DNA of 42,138 bases. Origin: Martinezella lusitana (GTDB lineage: Bacteria; Pseudomonadota; Alphaproteobacteria; Rhizobiales; Rhizobiaceae). The translations under genes and the position numbers were made by a program. Shown here in pieces: positions 23,595 through 31,616 of the stretch. The stretch is from the NCBI RefSeq assembly GCF_014207095.1, contig NZ_JACHBG010000033.1, forward strand, positions 1-42,138, in the 5' to 3' direction. Each line of letters starts with the position of its first letter. Positions within the stretch are counted from its first letter, which is position 1. Below the pieces are notes generated by a model. The model saw only the letters and a list, made by a program, of their open reading frames with translations, searched no databases and was not told the origin of the DNA.

Positions 23595-24307
23595 CTAAAT
23601 GCTTGCCGGAAATGCAACCAATTCAATTGGCTCTACAGCTGCCAACATGGCGTTTCGACGAGCGAGGGTTTCGCGGTATTCCTGAGCCTCAACGTCTTTA
23701 AAGAATGGTGCACCAGGCGCGAGCCTCGCTACCGCCCGCTCGACCTCGTCAATCGACACTCTGAAGAATTCTTTGCGAAAGTTTTGAGCGTTGATGCGGG
23801 TCTTCTGGAATTCGTTGTGAAGCGCTCTCTCAAGGGCGGGAGCGTCGTCGCTGTAGATGATTGCATGAGTATCAAAGACAAACGGGACGCCGGCGTCACC
23901 AAGTTCGCGGACGCGATCGGCTGGATCCAGGCGCCTGGTCAGACCAATCTTTACGACCTCTTCGCCGAAAGAACCTATATTCGAGATAATGTAGACATAT
24001 CCCGACCGCGTCTTCTCGGCCATCGCCTGCGCACGCTCAAACTTCGCGTGGGCATCAGCTAGGTCTTTTTCCAGCATCCGGATCTTTTCGTCGTATGCTC
24101 CAATTTGGTCGGCGGCGGCCTCATTCGCATCGGATTTGGCTTTGTCGAGAAGGCGCAGATAGCGATTCTCCTCCTCTTCCGCTCTTTCCATGTCCCGAAG
24201 CAGCTTCTGTTCCTCTCGCGCAGCGCGGGCCATCTCGGCGCGTTCCTCCCGCTCGGCCTTCAGCTTTTCACGGTATTCGTGGGTGACCTGCAACTCGACG
24301 AGTTTCT
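23595..24307 (-). pseudogene. DUF4041/T5orf172 (GIY-YIG-like) gene, 3' part, split by IS66
   Basis: This is the C-terminal 237 codons of a gene that begins at 27531. It holds a long charged coiled coil (YREKLKAEREERAEMARAAR, then EEQKLLRDMERAEEEENRYL) and the T5orf172/Mug113 domain: SGYVYIISNIGSFGEEVVKI, GLTRRLDPADRVRELGDAGV, PFVFDTHAIIYSDDAPALER, ALHNEF and FRKEFFRVS. T5orf172 belongs to the GIY-YIG nuclease superfamily; the YVYIISN and VVKIGLTRR strands carry the signature. Removing the IS66 and one target copy gives a single 454-residue frame with EYLKQKLVELQ at the junction. Confidence 0.88.
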
Positions 24308-24315
24308 GTTTTAGA
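24308..24315. repeat. IS66 target-site duplication, left copy (GTTTTAGA)
   Basis: The 8-bp direct repeat GTTTTAGA abuts the IS66 left end and is repeated at 26880-26887. IS66 elements make 8-bp duplications. Confidence 0.95.
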
Positions 24316-24395
24316 GTAAGCGCGAATTTCGCCGCACCTTTTTGCATTGAGCGTGTTTTGGCATGAAGTGTCCACTTAACGGAGGTGGACACCAC

Positions 24396-24848
24396 GTGAT
24401 TGAGAGCGATGAACAGAAACTGGCGGTGAGGCGGATTTTGCGCAACGGCCGCCGTCGATACGATCCGGCGTCGAAAGAGCGGCTGGTTGCTGCCTGCCTG
24501 GAGCCCGGCGTGTCGGTATCGCGGCTTGCGCTTGAACATGGGATCAATGCCAACCTTCTTCGGAAATGGATAAAGACGGCCAAGGACGCCGTTGCTTTGC
24601 CGCCACCTGCGCTGTCGGCGTTCATTCCGGTTCAAGTCAGCGCTGCGCAGCACAGTTTGCCGATGCAGAGCAGTTCGGTGGGCTGGCCTGCTTTGCCTGG
24701 TGAGGAGCGGCTGTCGAGGTCGTCGCCACTCCCAGCCAAGGTGAGCGCGGCTTTGCCGAATGGCGTGAAGCTGACGCTGGAATGCGGTGATGTGGATGCA
24801 TTGACGGCAATCATCGGAGCTCTCGGCCATGTTCAGACTGGGCGCTGA
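24396..24848 (+). CDS. tnpA: IS66 TnpA-like HTH protein
   Basis: The product has about 150 residues. An HTH region (RRYDPASKERLVAACLEPGV, then SVSRLALEHGINANLLRKWI) is typical of the IS66 first ORF, which resembles IS3 OrfA and probably binds DNA. I choose GTG 24396 (VIESDEQKL) because GGAGG lies 10 nt upstream and the corresponding gene in the left-edge IS66 starts at the same place; ATG 24363 would place the leader stem inside the gene. It overlaps tnpB by 20 bp, so translation is coupled. Confidence 0.85.
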   Translation: MIESDEQKLAVRRILRNGRRRYDPASKERLVAACLEPGVSVSRLALEHGINANLLRKWIKTAKDAVALPPPALSAFIPVQVSAAQHSLPMQSSSVGWPALPGEERLSRSSPLPAKVSAALPNGVKLTLECGDVDALTAIIGALGHVQTGR

Positions 24849-25182
24849 TCTCAACGTCTATCTGCATCGCGAACCGATCGACTTTCGCGCCGGCATCAAC
24901 AGCCTTGCGGTCCTGGTGCAGGAGGTGATGGAGCTTGACCCGTTCGCGCCTGCGATCTTTGCGTTTTGCAATCGCCGCCGCGACCGGATGAAGTTGTTGT
25001 TCTTCGATCGGTCCGGTTTTGTGATGGTCCTGAAGCGCTTGACGGAAGACAGGTTCCGATGGCCACGCCGGGAGACTGCGGTGGTGACGCTTTCGACCGA
25101 GCAGCTCCACTGGATTCTCGACGGCATCGACATTGACGCGATGGTTCGCCATCCGGTGCGGCAATATCAAGTCGCTGGCTGA
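24829..25182 (+). CDS. tnpB: IS66 TnpB (Orf2) accessory protein
   Basis: The 117-residue product has the highly conserved IS66 Orf2 sequence: NVYLHREPIDFRAGINSLAV, then PFAPAIFAFCNRRRDRMKLL and FFDRSGFVMVLKRLTEDRF, ending WILDGIDIDA. Its molecular role is not established, though it is required for transposition in studied elements. ATG 24829 lies inside the end of tnpA. The frame is complete and of family length. Confidence 0.95.
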   Translation: MFRLGADLNVYLHREPIDFRAGINSLAVLVQEVMELDPFAPAIFAFCNRRRDRMKLLFFDRSGFVMVLKRLTEDRFRWPRRETAVVTLSTEQLHWILDGIDIDAMVRHPVRQYQVAG

Positions 25183-25236
25183 AGGATATCGAATTGAGCG
25201 GTTGACGCGGCGGCATGCTTTCGATTCAAGAATCTG

Positions 25237-26802
25237 ATGAATCGAACTGGCGAACCGACTGTTGAGGAGCTGATGGCGCGCATTGCCGCGCTGCAGGCGG
25301 AAAACCGTCAACTTGCCGAGCGCGTCGTCAAACTCGAGGAAGAGCTGGCGCTTGCTCGCTCACATCGTTTTGCGCCGAAGAGCGAAAAGCACATTGATCG
25401 CCTCTTCAATGAAGCCGAACAGGTCGCCGGTGAGGATGACAGCGAAGAAGGCGATGTCGTCGATCTTCCGGACACCGGCTTGCCGCCGGCAGAAAAGCAG
25501 GAAGGCAAGAAGCGCGGCCGCCGACCGTTACCGGAAAACCTGCCGCGCGAACGCGTCGAATATGACCTGCCCGACGATCAGAAGGCTTGCCCCTGCTGCC
25601 ATCACCAAATGCATCGCATGGGTGAGGCCGTTAGCGAGCAGCTTCATATCGAGGTGAAGGCAAAGGTCCTTCAGAATGTGCGGTTCAAATATGCCTGCCG
25701 GAATTGCGACCGCACCGGCATCAACACGCCGGTCATCATTGCGCCGATGCCCGCGCAACCCTTGCCGGGCAGCATTGCCACGGCCTCGACGCTAGCCTTC
25801 GCGTTGGTGCACAAATATGTCGATGGCACGCCACTCTATCGTCTGGCACAGGCCTTCGAGCGCGCCGGCGTTCCTGTCAGCCGCGGTGCTCTGGGGCACT
25901 GGGTGATCGGCTCGAGCGAGAAGCATCTCGTCCGCATCTATGACGCGCTGAAGCTGCGGCTTCGATCACAGTCTCTCATCCATGGCGACGAGACGACTGT
26001 TCAGGTCCTGAAGGAAAAGGACAGAGCGGCCACCGACACATCCTTCATGTGGGCTTATCGCAGCGGTGAGGACAGTGCCGAGCCGATCGTGCTTCTCGAT
26101 TATCAGCCGGGCCGCGGACAGATCTATCCGCAGGCCTTTCTCGGCGATTACCGCGGCATATTGATGAGCGATGGTTATTCCGCCTGGCGCACGCTGGAGG
26201 GGGCCACCCACATTGGATGTATGGCCCATTCAAGACGGCGGTTTGTCAATGCTCTCAAGACGAGAAACAAACCCGGCGGCCCACCGGAGCAGGCCCTCAA
26301 GTTCTTCGAACAACTCTACCGGATTGAAAAGCAAGCGCGCGACGAAATACCGGATGACGGCGAAACGCGAGATCATTGCATTCGCCGCTTTCGCCAGGAA
26401 CATAGCGTTCCCATCCTGAATGCCCTGAAAAAATGGCTCGATGAAATCGCCCCGAAGGTCTTGCCGGACAGCAAGCTTGGCGATGCCATCTCCTACACGC
26501 TGAACCAATGGGAATATCTGACGCGTTACACAAATGATGGCAGGATGCCGATCGACAACAACCTTCTGGAGCGTGACATCAGGATTTTTGCAACTGGCAG
26601 AAAAAGCTGGCTGTTCAGCGACACCGTCGATGGAGCAAAGGCCAGCGCCGTGGTCTACAGCCTCATGCTGACATGCCGGGCTTGCGGCGTCGAGCCACTG
26701 GCCTACTTGCGCCACGTCCTCACCGAGTTGCCGCAGCGCGCCGACGACGCCGACATCTCTGACCTGCTGCCATTCAACTTTCCAAAGGCCGCAGCGGCCT
26801 GA
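25237..26802 (+). CDS. tnpC: IS66 TnpC DDE transposase
   Basis: The 521-residue enzyme has an N-terminal coiled coil (ARIAALQAENRQLAERVVKL), a zinc-finger-like segment (KACPCCHHQMHRMGE with a later YACRNCDR), and the DDE core with Asp in SLIHGDETTVQVLKE, Asp in GILMSDGYSAWRTLEG and Glu in MPIDNNLLERDIRIFATGRK. It ends in the short C-terminal IS66_C domain (VYSLMLTCRACGVEPLAYLR). The frame is intact, so this IS66 copy may still move and may supply transposase to the partial copy at 1-95. Confidence 0.95.
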   Translation: MNRTGEPTVEELMARIAALQAENRQLAERVVKLEEELALARSHRFAPKSEKHIDRLFNEAEQVAGEDDSEEGDVVDLPDTGLPPAEKQEGKKRGRRPLPENLPRERVEYDLPDDQKACPCCHHQMHRMGEAVSEQLHIEVKAKVLQNVRFKYACRNCDRTGINTPVIIAPMPAQPLPGSIATASTLAFALVHKYVDGTPLYRLAQAFERAGVPVSRGALGHWVIGSSEKHLVRIYDALKLRLRSQSLIHGDETTVQVLKEKDRAATDTSFMWAYRSGEDSAEPIVLLDYQPGRGQIYPQAFLGDYRGILMSDGYSAWRTLEGATHIGCMAHSRRRFVNALKTRNKPGGPPEQALKFFEQLYRIEKQARDEIPDDGETRDHCIRRFRQEHSVPILNALKKWLDEIAPKVLPDSKLGDAISYTLNQWEYLTRYTNDGRMPIDNNLLERDIRIFATGRKSWLFSDTVDGAKASAVVYSLMLTCRACGVEPLAYLRHVLTELPQRADDADISDLLPFNFPKAAAA

Positions 26803-26879
26803 TCAACGCAGAAACCGTTCCCAAGTCGAACACCGCGCCGGAATCGCGGGCGTCAACGTGCAGGGAAATGAGCGTTTAC

Positions 26880-26887
26880 GTTTTAGA
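26880..26887. repeat. IS66 target-site duplication, right copy (GTTTTAGA)
   Basis: It is identical to 24308-24315 and directly follows the right IS66 terminus. Confidence 0.95.
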
Positions 26888-27531
26888 TACTCATCGGTAA
26901 TATGGACGTCGTTCGTAGCGTTCAGATTGTCTATTTGCTGGCGAGCGTTGACGATCCGCTTTTCCATCGCGTTCGCATTGTTCCAGCGGACATTTGCGAC
27001 CGCTGCATCGCACTCGTTGTTGAAAGCTCTGAGCGCGAGCTTCACGTTGCGATTGTTCATCGTCTGGCCCTTGGCCTTACTGCCACTAACCGTCCACTCC
27101 GTTTTTGCGATTGCAGCGATCTTGTTCGAAACCATCCGTTTCTGGGTCTCGCGGTTCTCAATGATCGTTTGTTTGTACTGCTCACTGTCGGTGTAATCGA
27201 AATGAGGCTCATATACGCCCATCTCGGCGAACGCCAATTTCTCATCGAAAATCGCTACCTCCTTTGCGAGGCGGTCGAAGATCGCTTTCTTTTCGTTATA
27301 GGAAGACCTCAAATTTGAAATGTCCACTGAGACTGAATTCGCGATATCGCGTAGTCGCTGGACTTCTGCTTCCTCATTTAGGATAGGGCTATATTTTACT
27401 TCCAACGCACGCACGCTGCCCTCGGCACGTTTTTTGCGTATGGACTGTTTCCACGCAATGACGCTCGCAACAATCGCCCAAAGCGGAAACCCAATGATAA
27501 ATACAAGCCCAATGATTTGACCGCTTGTCAT
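26880..27531 (-). pseudogene. DUF4041/T5orf172 gene, 5' part, split by IS66
   Basis: ATG 27531 (MTSGQIIGLVFIIGFPLWAI) is preceded by GGGGAG 7 nt upstream, better than GTG 27549. Residues 5-28 form a membrane span, followed by a coiled coil (EEAEVQRLRDIANSVSVDIS, then EKKAIFDRLAKEVAIFDEKL) and the DUF4041 region (EMGVYEPHFDYTDSEQYKQT, then IAAIAKTEWTVSGSKAKGQT). It breaks at DEYLK at the IS66 junction; the 3' part is 23595-24307. The intact product is a membrane-anchored coiled-coil GIY-YIG-like protein, a family seen in phages and defence islands. It is transcribed divergently from the operon starting at 28225. Confidence 0.88.
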
Positions 27532-28224
27532 TATGAACTCCCCTGCCACCCCTGGATGAGGACGTTAAGCTGCGATCTCGACTTTGCAAGCGGATGTTAC
27601 GGATAACATTAGTTGTGCAGCGGTTTAATTTCGCCTGCCGACTGAGCAGGTGCCGCGTCCCGAATGATGCGAGCTGTGCAGAGCTGCGCCAGGAACGGAG
27701 ATCTGCGAAGATGATCATCTTACCCATGTATCTCGGTGTCTTACGCATCCAGGAGCAGAGTTTATGGCTCAAACAACTCGCGGAAGCCTTGCGGCTTGAT
27801 GACGAGGTATTGGTTGCAGTTCCTGCCAGCTCACCCATACCGCTTTGTTCTGGGAAGCGGCCAGCATATCCAATTTGGCTTCGATAAGGTAATTCTGGGT
27901 CTCGATCCTTTAGGTCAATGGAAAGAACGGCAGGCTTTCATCGCATAGACGCAGCATCCGCTTGAGTGAGGCCTTCAAGTTCACCGCGCAAAGCCGGTGG
28001 GGCGAAACAGTATGGTCACCTAACCGGCAAAAGGCGTTTGTATTTTCGTGTCTTGAAGAACACTATTCATGCAAATCTTCCATCTTGAACTCCTCGGGTC
28101 GAAAATGGGCGTGTATTTCAAGTTGCAAACCGTTGACACGCAAAGCGCCTCAATCGCTTATTGGAGGAGGGCGATTCAATGGATCAGCTGAGAGGGAGCG
28201 CTCGGCTGAGGTTATTTGTAAGTC
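27532..28224. other. Divergent intergenic region, no gene supported
   Basis: This roughly 690-bp region separates the divergent DUF4041 gene and the helicase operon and should hold both promoters. Frames of 60-160 residues exist on both strands (for example 27594-27887 and 27962-28462 on plus, 27389-27838 on minus) but have no family resemblance, no good ribosome binding sites and odd composition. A minus-strand segment encoding YLIEAKLDMLAASQNKAVWV looks protein-like but is closed by nearby stops. It may be a relic. Confidence 0.4.
28133..28161 (+). promoter_or_regulatory. Candidate promoter of the helicase operon
   Basis: TTGACA at 28133-28138 and GCTTAT at 28156-28161 are separated by 17 bp, about 64 bp before ATG 28225. 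The -35 is a consensus match; the -10 is weak. No better pair was found close to the gene. Confidence 0.35.
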
Positions 28225-29121
28225 ATGTCTATACTACTGCGAACGATATCGGCGTTTCCGACGGGCCGGACAACGAACGAACTATTTGCGTTGCTTGATG
28301 TCGATTTTGATCCGCGCAGGCGTACGGAAATTTACGCCGAGTTATCTGCCCTCAGCGAAGCTGGAAAAGTGGCCAAAGGCCGCGATGGTCGGTGGCGCCC
28401 AATTGCCACCGCGAACAAGACAGGCACCCAACCCGTTTCTTCAATTGCCACCAATACCATAGTAACTGACAATCTTACCCTCAGGCCCGTCCACGCGACT
28501 TTCCGGACCTCAAGGTCTTCCGTCGGCGAAGGTGAAGTCGCAGATACTTTCGCGGCGTTCGATCCCAATGCGTTGCTTCGATACTATCGATCCGCATTAC
28601 GATCAGACCCGAGAGGTGCGATCACTCAAGTTGAAGATCGCCATTCTGTTCAATGGCAACTGTTCACTGGCCTTGGGCCTCTGACGCCCGAAGAGGGGCA
28701 GGTCCTCACCATCTCGATACCTCTCGACGAGTTGCCAGATGACTTTCGGCAGGCTCTCGTCAAGCGGGAAGCGAACGAACAGTCGCTCGCCGTGGGCTGG
28801 CCTCTGGGTGTTGGGAAAAAGCAAGGTGTAGCTGTTGTCTGGCCGGTTGGTCTCATCAGCGCTGACTGGAAGCGCAGTCCGACGCACCTAGAAGTATCGA
28901 TCGATACGGATGACATCGTCGCAAACCCCGACTGGATCAAGGGCGTGGCGAGAAGCGCCAATTGGAAAGAGGCAGGGCTGCGCGACGTGTTCACGCAGGC
29001 CGAGGGATTGGGCTTCCGGCGGGATGAATTTCTCTCCCGATTGAAGGAGGCTGTTTCGGGCACCTTTCGGGGACGTATCTCAGGCCAGCAAATGCGAATT
29101 GAGCTGGATCCTAACATCGTC
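28225..29121 (+). pseudogene. SF1 helicase-nuclease gene, 5' part, split by IS21
   Basis: These are the first 299 codons of a 1,051-residue protein. Residues about 10-60 (TNELFALLDVDFDPRRRTEI, then YAELSALSEAGKVAKGRDGR) look like a winged helix. Residues 115-290 form a domain often found before Upf1/Dna2-like helicase cores (LFTGLGPLTPEEGQVLTISI, then VAVVWPVGLISADW). The frame runs to DPNIV at the IS21 junction. GAGG lies about 13 nt before ATG 28225. It is the first gene of the five-gene operon. The insertion removes the helicase motor from any product made here and may reduce downstream expression. Confidence 0.85.
29116..29121. repeat. IS21 target-site duplication, left copy (ATCGTC)
   Basis: ATCGTC precedes the IS21 left end at 29122 and recurs at 31611-31616 after the right end. 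The reading frame Ile-Val continues across after removal. Confidence 0.92.
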
Positions 29122-29233
29122 TGTTGGTTTCCACGCAGAACTGAGCCGGTTAGGCGCATAATTTCCATTGAGAATTGAGCCATGTGAACCTTCCCCCAGC
29201 GCGGAGAGCGACGGGGGCAACGGAGTGATCCAC

Positions 29234-30754
29234 ATGGGACTTTTAAACATTATCCGCCGGATGGCGTTGCGCGAGAAGCTATCGATCCGCGAGATCAGTC
29301 GGCGCACCGGGCTGTCGCGGAACACAATCGCGAAGTATCTGAGCGCGGGCACGATCGAGCCGACGTTCACGGTACCGGAGCGGCCGAGCAAGCTTGATGC
29401 ATTCGCAGAGAAACTCTCGGGCTGGCTGAAGACCGAGGCCGGGAGGTCACGCAAGCAGCGCCGAACGCTGAAGCAACTTCATGCCGATCTGGTGGTTCTG
29501 GGCTTTACCGGCTCCTACGGTCGCGTCGCTGCCTTTGCCCGTGAGTGGCGGGCTGAGCAGCAGACGGCCGGCCGAGGCATATTCGTTCCTCTGTCTTTCC
29601 GCCCAGGCGAAGCATTCCAATTCGATTGGAGTGAAGACTATGCCGTGATCGGCGGCGAGCGCACGAAGCTTCAGGTCGCGCATATCAAGTTGGCGCACAG
29701 CCGGGCCTTTCTGGTCAGAGCCTACCTGCTGCAAACCCATGAGATGCTCTTCGACGCCCACTGGCACGGCTTCCGGGTCTTCGGCGGTGTGCCTGCGCGA
29801 GGGATCTACGACAATATGCGCACCGCGGTCGATCGCGTCGGCCGCGGCAAGGAGCGGCAGGTCAACATCCGCTTCCTGGCGATGACGAACCACTACGTCT
29901 TTGCGCCCGAGTTCTGTAATCCTGCTGCGGGCTGGGAGAAAGGGCAGGTCGAGAAGAATGTTCAGGATGCCCGACCACGTTTGTGGCAACAGATGCCGGA
30001 CTTTCCCGATCTGCCGGCGTTGAACGCCTGGCTGGAACAGCATTGCCAGGACCTGTGGCGGGAGACACCGCATGGCACCTTGCCCGGCACGATTGCGGAT
30101 GTATGGGCTGATGAGCGGGCATCATTGATGACACTGCCTGCCGCGTTTGACGGCTTTGTCGAGCAAAGCAAACGGGTCTCACCCACCTGCCTGATCACCT
30201 TCGAACGAAACCGCTATAGCGTGCCCGCATCGTTTGCGAACCGGCCCGTCAGCCTGCGAATCTATCCCGAGCGGCTGGTCGTTGCAGCCGAGGGCAACGT
30301 TCTTTGCGAACATGTGCGGGTCATTGAGCGCAGTCACGACAAGCCGCCGCGGACGATTTACGACTGGCGACACTACCTTGCCGTCATCCAACGCAAGCCC
30401 GGTGCCTTGCGCAATGGCGCACCCTTCCTGGAACTACCACCGGCCTTTCGACAACTGCAGGACCAGATGCTTCGCCGCCCCGGCGGTGATCGCGAGATGG
30501 CCGATATCCTTTCTCTCGTTCTTCATCACGACGAACAGGTCGTCCTCCGCGCTGTGGAACTGGCTCTGGATGCCGGCGTGGCAACCAAAACGCATGTGTT
30601 GAACCTGCTGCATCGGCTGATCGACGGCAAGACCAGTGATGGTCCCGATATCGACACACCACAGGCGCTGACCTTGCTGCGCGAACCCAAGGCCAATGTC
30701 GAACGCTATGACGGGCTGCGTGTCCGGATCGTAGGAGGTCGCCATGCGTCATGA
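29234..30754 (+). CDS. istA: IS21 IstA transposase
   Basis: The product has about 506 residues from ATG 29234 (MGLLNIIRRMALREKLSIRE); GTG 29225 and the frame start 29168 are less family-like. The N-terminal HTH reads SIREISRRTGLSRNTIAKYL. The rve/DDE integrase core has Asp in AFQFDWSEDYAVIGG, Asp in PARGIYDNMRTAVDRVG and Glu in WEKGQVEKNVQDARPRL. The C-terminal IstA domain is beta-rich (YSVPASFANRPVSLRIY). It overlaps istB by 11 bp. The gene is intact and presumably active. Confidence 0.93.
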   Translation: MGLLNIIRRMALREKLSIREISRRTGLSRNTIAKYLSAGTIEPTFTVPERPSKLDAFAEKLSGWLKTEAGRSRKQRRTLKQLHADLVVLGFTGSYGRVAAFAREWRAEQQTAGRGIFVPLSFRPGEAFQFDWSEDYAVIGGERTKLQVAHIKLAHSRAFLVRAYLLQTHEMLFDAHWHGFRVFGGVPARGIYDNMRTAVDRVGRGKERQVNIRFLAMTNHYVFAPEFCNPAAGWEKGQVEKNVQDARPRLWQQMPDFPDLPALNAWLEQHCQDLWRETPHGTLPGTIADVWADERASLMTLPAAFDGFVEQSKRVSPTCLITFERNRYSVPASFANRPVSLRIYPERLVVAAEGNVLCEHVRVIERSHDKPPRTIYDWRHYLAVIQRKPGALRNGAPFLELPPAFRQLQDQMLRRPGGDREMADILSLVLHHDEQVVLRAVELALDAGVATKTHVLNLLHRLIDGKTSDGPDIDTPQALTLLREPKANVERYDGLRVRIVGGRHAS

Positions 30755-31538
30755 TCCAGCCAGCGCCGCCGTCGTCATCATGCTGCGTAGTCTGAAGATG
30801 TATGGCATGGCCCAAGCGGTCACGGATCTGATCGAGCAAGGAGCGCCAGCCTTCGATGCGGCCGTGCCGATCCTGTCCCAGTTGCTGAAAGCGGAAATGG
30901 CCGAACGCGAGGTCCGCTCCATCGCCTATCACATGAAGGCTGCCCGCTTCCCGGCCTACAAGGACATCTCCGGATACGACTTCGCCGCCAGCGAAATCAA
31001 CGAAGCGACGGTGCGCCAACTGCACCGATGCGAGTTCATGGACGGAGCGCAGAATGTCGTGCTCGTCGGCGGGCCTGGCACGGGAAAAACACATATCGCG
31101 ACCGCTCTCGGTGTCCAGGCGATCGAGCATCATCGCCGAAAGGTCCGCTTCTTCTCGACCATCGAATTGGTCAACGCCCTCGAGCAGGAGAAGGCCAAAG
31201 GCAAGGCCGGTCAGATCGCTGAGACGTTGGTTCGTCTCGATCTGCTGATCTTGGATGAACTCGGATACCTTCCGTTCAGCGCTTCGGGCGGCGCATTGCT
31301 CTTCCACCTGCTGAGCAAGCTTTACGAGCGCACCAGCGTCATCATCACCACCAACCTAAGCTTCAGCGAATGGGCCACAGTCTTCGGCGACGCCAAGATG
31401 ACGACCGCTTTGCTCGACCGCCTGACCCACCGTTGCCACATCCTGGAAACCGGAAATGACAGCTTTCGATTCAAGGCCAGTTCGGCCGCCGCGGCGCAAA
31501 AGAGAGGAGAAAAAGCCAGCCCATTGACCAAACCCTGA
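30744..31538 (+). CDS. istB: IS21 IstB ATPase
   Basis: The 264-residue AAA+ helper of IstA has Walker A VVLVGGPGTGKTHIATAL at about residue 105 and Walker B LDLLILDELGYLPFSASGGA at about 165, then SVIITTNLSFSEWATVFGDA with the sensor Asn and LLDRLTHRCHI. The N-terminal IstB_IS21 region reads LRSLKMYGMAQAVTDLIEQG. ATG 30744 lies inside the end of istA. The product is intact, and both proteins of this element could act in trans on related IS21 ends. Confidence 0.93.
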   Translation: MRHDPASAAVVIMLRSLKMYGMAQAVTDLIEQGAPAFDAAVPILSQLLKAEMAEREVRSIAYHMKAARFPAYKDISGYDFAASEINEATVRQLHRCEFMDGAQNVVLVGGPGTGKTHIATALGVQAIEHHRRKVRFFSTIELVNALEQEKAKGKAGQIAETLVRLDLLILDELGYLPFSASGGALLFHLLSKLYERTSVIITTNLSFSEWATVFGDAKMTTALLDRLTHRCHILETGNDSFRFKASSAAAAQKRGEKASPLTKP

Positions 31539-31610
31539 TCAGAAAACCATACTCAGAGGTGGCTCACTTCTCGGTGGAAAAACCGGCTCAGTTCCGCGTG
31601 GAAACCAACA

Positions 31611-31616
31611 ATCGTC
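31611..31616. repeat. IS21 target-site duplication, right copy (ATCGTC)
   Basis: It is identical to 29116-29121 and directly follows the right end of the second IS21 element. Confidence 0.92.

Larger units (their letters stand above)
24316..26879 (+). mobile_element. Complete IS66-family element
   Basis: The 2,564-bp element has terminal inverted repeats starting GTAAGCGCGAATTTCG (left) and, on the minus strand, GTAAACGCTCATTTCC (right), about 17 of 22 matching, flanked by GTTTTAGA on both sides. It carries tnpA, tnpB and tnpC in the standard order and all three frames look intact. It interrupts the DUF4041/T5orf172 gene. A TGTCCAC...GTGGACA inverted repeat at 24369-24391 lies just before tnpA and is conserved in the second IS66 end at 1-95. 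Confidence 0.95.
29122..31610 (+). mobile_element. Complete IS21-family element (second IS21)
   Basis: The 2,489-bp element begins TGTTGGTTTCCACGCAGAAC and ends with the near-exact reverse complement (one mismatch over about 30 bases). It is flanked by the 6-bp duplication ATCGTC. Inner repeats of the TGAGCC/GGCTCA type occur near both ends (for example 29177 and 31561). It carries intact istA and istB on the plus strand, the same direction as the interrupted helicase gene. It is not closely related to the first IS21 (2254-8367). Confidence 0.95.

Noticed and set aside
23595..24854. Long minus-strand frame of 419 residues across the IS66 left end
   Set aside because: The first 180 residues are antisense to IS66 tnpA and the terminal repeat; only the part below 24308 is real coding sequence of the split DUF4041 gene.
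27389..28224. Several 60-160-residue frames on both strands between the divergent genes
   Set aside because: No ribosome binding sites, no family-like motifs, Ser/Arg-rich shadow-like composition, and overlap with the real genes' 5' ends.
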